8,280 nucleotides of DNA from Leucobacter_A sp035514995 (GTDB lineage: Bacteria; Actinomycetota; Actinomycetes; Actinomycetales; Microbacteriaceae), in assembly GCA_035514995.1 (NCBI GenBank), contig DATJCC010000142.1, forward strand, positions 1 through 8,280. The letters run 5' to 3'. Shown here in pieces: positions 6,105 through 8,280 of the stretch. Below the pieces are notes generated by a model. That model was not told the origin of the DNA. It worked only from the letters and a program-made list of their open reading frames with translations, and searched no databases. The position numbers and the translations under genes are program-made. Within the stretch, counting starts at the first letter, position 1. Every line of letters begins with the position of its first letter.

Positions 6105-7214
6105 TTAACTCTTTAAAGTTGCAGAGTTTTTGGATTGACTAGCAAGAGAAGATATTCGGTCTTGCATAGATTTCCATGTACGATCTCGTATAAAAATAGA
6201 ATCCACAGCAATCATTGACAGAGAAAACCAGGGTAAGCCCATTAATACGCCAATCCCGATGTGGAAGCTAAGGATGCCTGCAAGAGCAATAACGCGGGTT
6301 GGTCGGCTCAGCAGCATGAATGCAAAACCCATTTGCAATATGATCGAACCCCAGCTTAAAATTGTCACCATTGGTCCCCAGTCTGTGAAAAAGTCAGACA
6401 AGACGGGCCAAGTTCCAAAACGTAGCGTTTGTAGAGGGTTATAAACTGCATATCCTTCTGACCATGGAGCTCCACCTGCTTTGTATAACGCTCCAGACAT
6501 GTATACGAATGACACCTGTGCAATAAGAGCAACTATTCCGAGGTTATGAAGCAGGTTGCTAACTTGTTCGCGTGTTTCGCTAGGTTTTTTTGCTGGTGTC
6601 ACCATTCGACGCTTCGCGTCGAATGACCACCGTGCTGAAGTATCTGTAAAGAACATGATCAGCACAGCGATACGGAACATATTGTCGCCCTGGTCCCCAA
6701 GCATGTCGTTGGCTTCAATGAATGAAACCCACATCACCCAGAATACTGGGAGAACAATTTTTGTGCGCCAACCAAGCACCACCAGCACTGAAAGTCCCAT
6801 TAGCAAGAGGTATAGGACTGTATAAACGAAATCATTTGTTATCGCGCTGTGAAACGGGCTAAATAACCAGATTTGTGGGAAATCACTTTTAGGCTCAAGA
6901 ACTTCGCCATTCCACACAGAACCTGACCCAAAACTATAAAGCCTGGTGCGATAGTTAGTGAGCAATAACCCAAATGCGGTTATCCCAAGCAATATCCTGG
7001 TTACAGCGATACCGTAAAGGGCTTTTTTGGAATCCAAAAGCCAGTCTTCGATAAACTTGATTCCTCTGAGTGTTGTATCCCAAATCACCTTAGTTACATG
7101 TTTGATGAGTAGCCAAATAAAAGATACAAAGCTCGCTAAAGTGAACTTTGCTTGCGGCGGGCTTGAATTGGGCTGTTGTTTTTTTGCCTGCCTGTTGGTT
7201 GCTTGAGGATTCAT
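6105..7214 (-). CDS. HTTM-domain polytopic membrane protein
   Basis: This 369-residue integral membrane protein belongs to the HTTM family, the membrane domain shared with vitamin K-dependent gamma-carboxylase and with SdpB-type proteins. A charged, Gln/Lys-rich N-terminus (1-22) precedes hydrophobic segments at roughly 25-46, 65-87, 129-148, 152-167, 179-191, 222-243, 281-303 and 306-330. HTTM hallmarks are AVTRILLGITAFGLLL (70-85), GDQGDNMFRIAVLIMFF (173-189), YMSGALYKAGGAPWSEGYAVY (238-258, with Lys245), PLQTLRFGTWP (260-270) and FHIGIGVLMGLPWFSLSMIA (317-336). Lys245 falls in the same sort of motif as the lysine implicated in carboxylase chemistry, but I do not infer carboxylation. The ATG at 7214 overlaps the previous stop (ATGA) and has no good Shine-Dalgarno, so translation is probably coupled to the upstream gene. 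The family call is firm; the function is unknown. Confidence 0.87.
   Translation of the reverse strand: MNPQATNRQAKKQQPNSSPPQAKFTLASFVSFIWLLIKHVTKVIWDTTLRGIKFIEDWLLDSKKALYGIAVTRILLGITAFGLLLTNYRTRLYSFGSGSVWNGEVLEPKSDFPQIWLFSPFHSAITNDFVYTVLYLLLMGLSVLVVLGWRTKIVLPVFWVMWVSFIEANDMLGDQGDNMFRIAVLIMFFTDTSARWSFDAKRRMVTPAKKPSETREQVSNLLHNLGIVALIAQVSFVYMSGALYKAGGAPWSEGYAVYNPLQTLRFGTWPVLSDFFTDWGPMVTILSWGSIILQMGFAFMLLSRPTRVIALAGILSFHIGIGVLMGLPWFSLSMIAVDSIFIRDRTWKSMQDRISSLASQSKNSATLKS
6603..6625. repeat. Perfect 10-bp inverted repeat with 3-nt loop inside the HTTM gene
   Basis: The plus strand reads CATTCGACGC-TTC-GCGTCGAATG, a perfect 10-bp stem with a 3-nt loop. It covers codons for residues about 197-204 (SFDAKRRM), in a basic loop between membrane segments. 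It is not followed by a U tract, so it is not a terminator. It could stall ribosomes, act as an mRNA processing site or be chance. Confidence 0.6.
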
Positions 7215-7984
7215 TGCGTGCTCGGATGAACTTTTTTATATTGTCTAATAAAGATTTTTTCAAAGTTTTTATTATTTTGACCGTCACGCACTATGGGGCC
7301 ACGCCAACCAGTTTCTGCAATTTTGACATTCGGCCGCTCTGCCTCAGGGTCATGTCGTTTGGCGAAAGGTATTACATTTTGGCGGCTAGCCTGAAATTGC
7401 ACTTGGATAACGTTTTTTTCTCCCCACATAGCGTATGCTACCTGTGTCGCATACGCTAATGCTTGTTGTTCTTTCTCTATATATTCGTCAACAAGTTTTG
7501 GTGAGCCGTATGATTTCATTTTCTCTTCTAGTCGGTTAGACCAATCATCCTTGAAGTAATTGAGCCCAGCGATAACTTTGTGGTCGTCAGTAAGTTTGTC
7601 AAAAGCACCTTTTACCTGACTAGACACTTCAGAGCTTTGTATCCCGGCCCTAGGAGTGAACAATTTGTATTGGATCATTGAGATTTCCACTTCAGTAGCG
7701 TCAATCCATTCTGTGGTAACGGTTTCACCAGCAGAGTCGATAATTGCTCTAACTTTAAATTTATAGTCCCCATTAATAGGCTCTGGTGCGAAAACACTCC
7801 AAGACTGCCCAAACATTGGAATCATATAGCTTGAAAGCATATTCCCAGGGACTACTTCTCGCAGCGGTGAGTATGGTGCAATCCACAAAAACGAAGCAAA
7901 GATGTGCCATGCTGTAAAAACTGCCGCCAGGGTCATCGCTATGCGGACCAACGGCTTTCTTCTTTTGAAGCGTTTTTCAGTCAT
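7211..7984 (-). CDS. DUF5819-family single-pass membrane protein, partner of the HTTM protein
   Basis: I recognise this 257-residue protein as DUF5819-like, a family seen in actinobacteria beside HTTM genes; its biochemical role is not established as far as I know. A basic N-terminus (KRFKRRKP, 4-11) leads into one hydrophobic segment at about 12-36. The positive-inside rule then places the rest outside the membrane. The signature FGQSWSVFAPEP (58-69) follows, then a beta-rich stretch (74-110), a charged region (120-170), a probable helix EYIEKEQQALAYATQVAYAM (167-186) and a polar C-terminus. No cysteines are present. It resembles the SdpA partner of SdpB in layout: a short anchored protein with a Trp/Phe-rich P-containing motif, encoded just before an HTTM protein. 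The resemblance is an inference. The ATG at 7984 has only a poor AAGAA site. The TGA stop overlaps the next ATG. Confidence 0.75.
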   Translation of the reverse strand: MTEKRFKRRKPLVRIAMTLAAVFTAWHIFASFLWIAPYSPLREVVPGNMLSSYMIPMFGQSWSVFAPEPINGDYKFKVRAIIDSAGETVTTEWIDATEVEISMIQYKLFTPRAGIQSSEVSSQVKGAFDKLTDDHKVIAGLNYFKDDWSNRLEEKMKSYGSPKLVDEYIEKEQQALAYATQVAYAMWGEKNVIQVQFQASRQNVIPFAKRHDPEAERPNVKIAETGWRGPIVRDGQNNKNFEKIFIRQYKKVHPSTQ

Positions 7985-8030
7985 GTTCTTGTGAGTCAGA
8001 CCTTCATAGTTTGCTTGGCTTTAAGACTAA

Positions 8031-8050
8031 TTAATAGTTGGTAATAGTTG
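8031..8050. repeat. Tandem 10-bp direct repeats upstream of the DUF5819-HTTM unit
   Basis: The plus strand has ttaatagttg (8031-8040) directly followed by gtaatagttg (8041-8050), identical at 9 of 10 bases. They lie 47-66 bp upstream of the DUF5819 start, in the only room left for its promoter after the terminator. They could be a regulator site with one-helical-turn spacing. On the minus strand a TAGACA next to them could serve as a -35, but the matching -10 is weak. Confidence 0.45.
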
Positions 8051-8063
8051 TCTAGTGATTTGA

Positions 8064-8110
8064 AACTTGGAACCGGACCAATTATTTATCACATGGCCCG
8101 GTTCCAAACT
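8064..8110 (-). terminator. Strong hairpin terminator of the wall-anchored protein gene
   Basis: Arms at 8067-8079 and 8095-8107 form a 13-bp stem around a 15-nt loop, beginning 6 nt after the stop codon's last base when the flanks are included. One pair in this core and two at the base (8064-8066 with 8108-8110) are G-U wobbles in the minus-strand RNA but A-C mismatches in the plus-strand RNA. This argues that the minus-strand transcript is the selected one. The tail is UUUCAAAU, a weak U tract, so termination may be partial or the hairpin may mainly protect the 3' end. Confidence 0.75.
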
Positions 8111-8115
8111 AAAAA

Positions 8116-8280
8116 TTAGAATTTACTTTCTAACCGTTCAAGCTTCCTACTACGCAAATGTGTTCTTGCCATCAACGCCCCTCCTGTTGCAATTGACAGC
8201 AACAGTACAGTGATTAACCAGGTAGGTATTGAAGCGCCAGTCGCAGACAGTGCGGCCCCATCAGCACTAGCAGAAGCAGA
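8116..8280 (-). CDS. C-terminal end of a sortase-anchored cell-wall protein (LSATG signal), 5' part missing
   Basis: The last 54 codons of a gene entering from the right edge encode a Ser/Ala-rich stalk (SASASADGAA), the pentapeptide LSATG (11-15), a hydrophobic span of about 22 residues (IPTWLITVLLLSIATGGALMA) and a basic tail (RTHLRSRKLERLESKF). This is the three-part cell-wall sorting signal. LSATG fits the LAxTG-like variants that actinobacterial class E-type sortases are known to use better than classic LPxTG. The protein is expected to be cleaved between Thr and Gly and linked to peptidoglycan. The adhesive, enzymatic or structural domains lie outside the window, so its job cannot be told. 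A strong hairpin follows the stop, separating it from the DUF5819-HTTM unit. Confidence 0.85.
   Translation of the reverse strand, partial: SASASADGAALSATGASIPTWLITVLLLSIATGGALMARTHLRSRKLERLESKF

Noticed and set aside
6105..7214. Calling the HTTM protein a vitamin K-dependent gamma-carboxylase
   Set aside because: Only the membrane HTTM part is present. A shared lysine-containing motif does not establish the carboxylation reaction in bacterial family members.

Overview
The window reads almost entirely on the minus strand. It looks like part of the chromosome of a Gram-positive actinobacterium (Actinomycetota) of moderate GC content, about half by eye. The grounds are: a tandem glycine riboswitch ahead of gcvP, close to the form I recall from actinobacteria; a single-chain iron-sulfur type L-serine dehydratase; a DUF5819/HTTM membrane pair; and the end of a wall-anchored protein with an LAxTG-like sorting signal. 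I cannot name a genus. No phage, IS or CRISPR sequence is visible.

Layout in transcription order (right to left): (1) 8116-8280, the C-terminal 54 residues of a cell-wall-anchored protein, followed by a strong terminator-like hairpin (8064-8110). (2) 7211-7984 and 6105-7214, a two-gene unit with a 4-bp ATGA overlap, encoding a single-pass DUF5819-family protein and a polytopic HTTM-domain protein. (3) 5717-6104, a long leader with a possible promoter and a tandem glycine riboswitch (about 5770-5974). (4) gcvP (2849-5716), gcvT (1544-2797), gcvH (927-1292) and sdaA (1-889, running off the left edge).

The four metabolic genes make a coherent route. GcvP, GcvT and GcvH cleave glycine to CO2, NH3 and 5,10-methylene-THF. 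Serine hydroxymethyltransferase (not in the window) can join that one-carbon unit to a second glycine to give serine, and SdaA deaminates serine to pyruvate. The riboswitch would turn this on when glycine is abundant. The fourth glycine cleavage protein (dihydrolipoamide dehydrogenase) and GlyA must be encoded elsewhere.

The most unusual feature is a set of short tandem duplications with a 13-15 bp period through the gcv/sdaA operon. GcvT carries an in-frame insertion of ten 5-residue units (50 residues) right after its DGFE motif. The gcvT-gcvH spacer is largely built from degenerate 13-14 bp units, the gcvT stop codon lies in a 13-bp tandem duplication, gcvP ends in a 15-bp duplication that repeats its TGA, and sdaA contains an in-frame 15-bp duplication. 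This suggests a genome prone to minisatellite-like expansion. The DUF5819-HTTM pair has no established function that I know of and is the best candidate for an under-described system.
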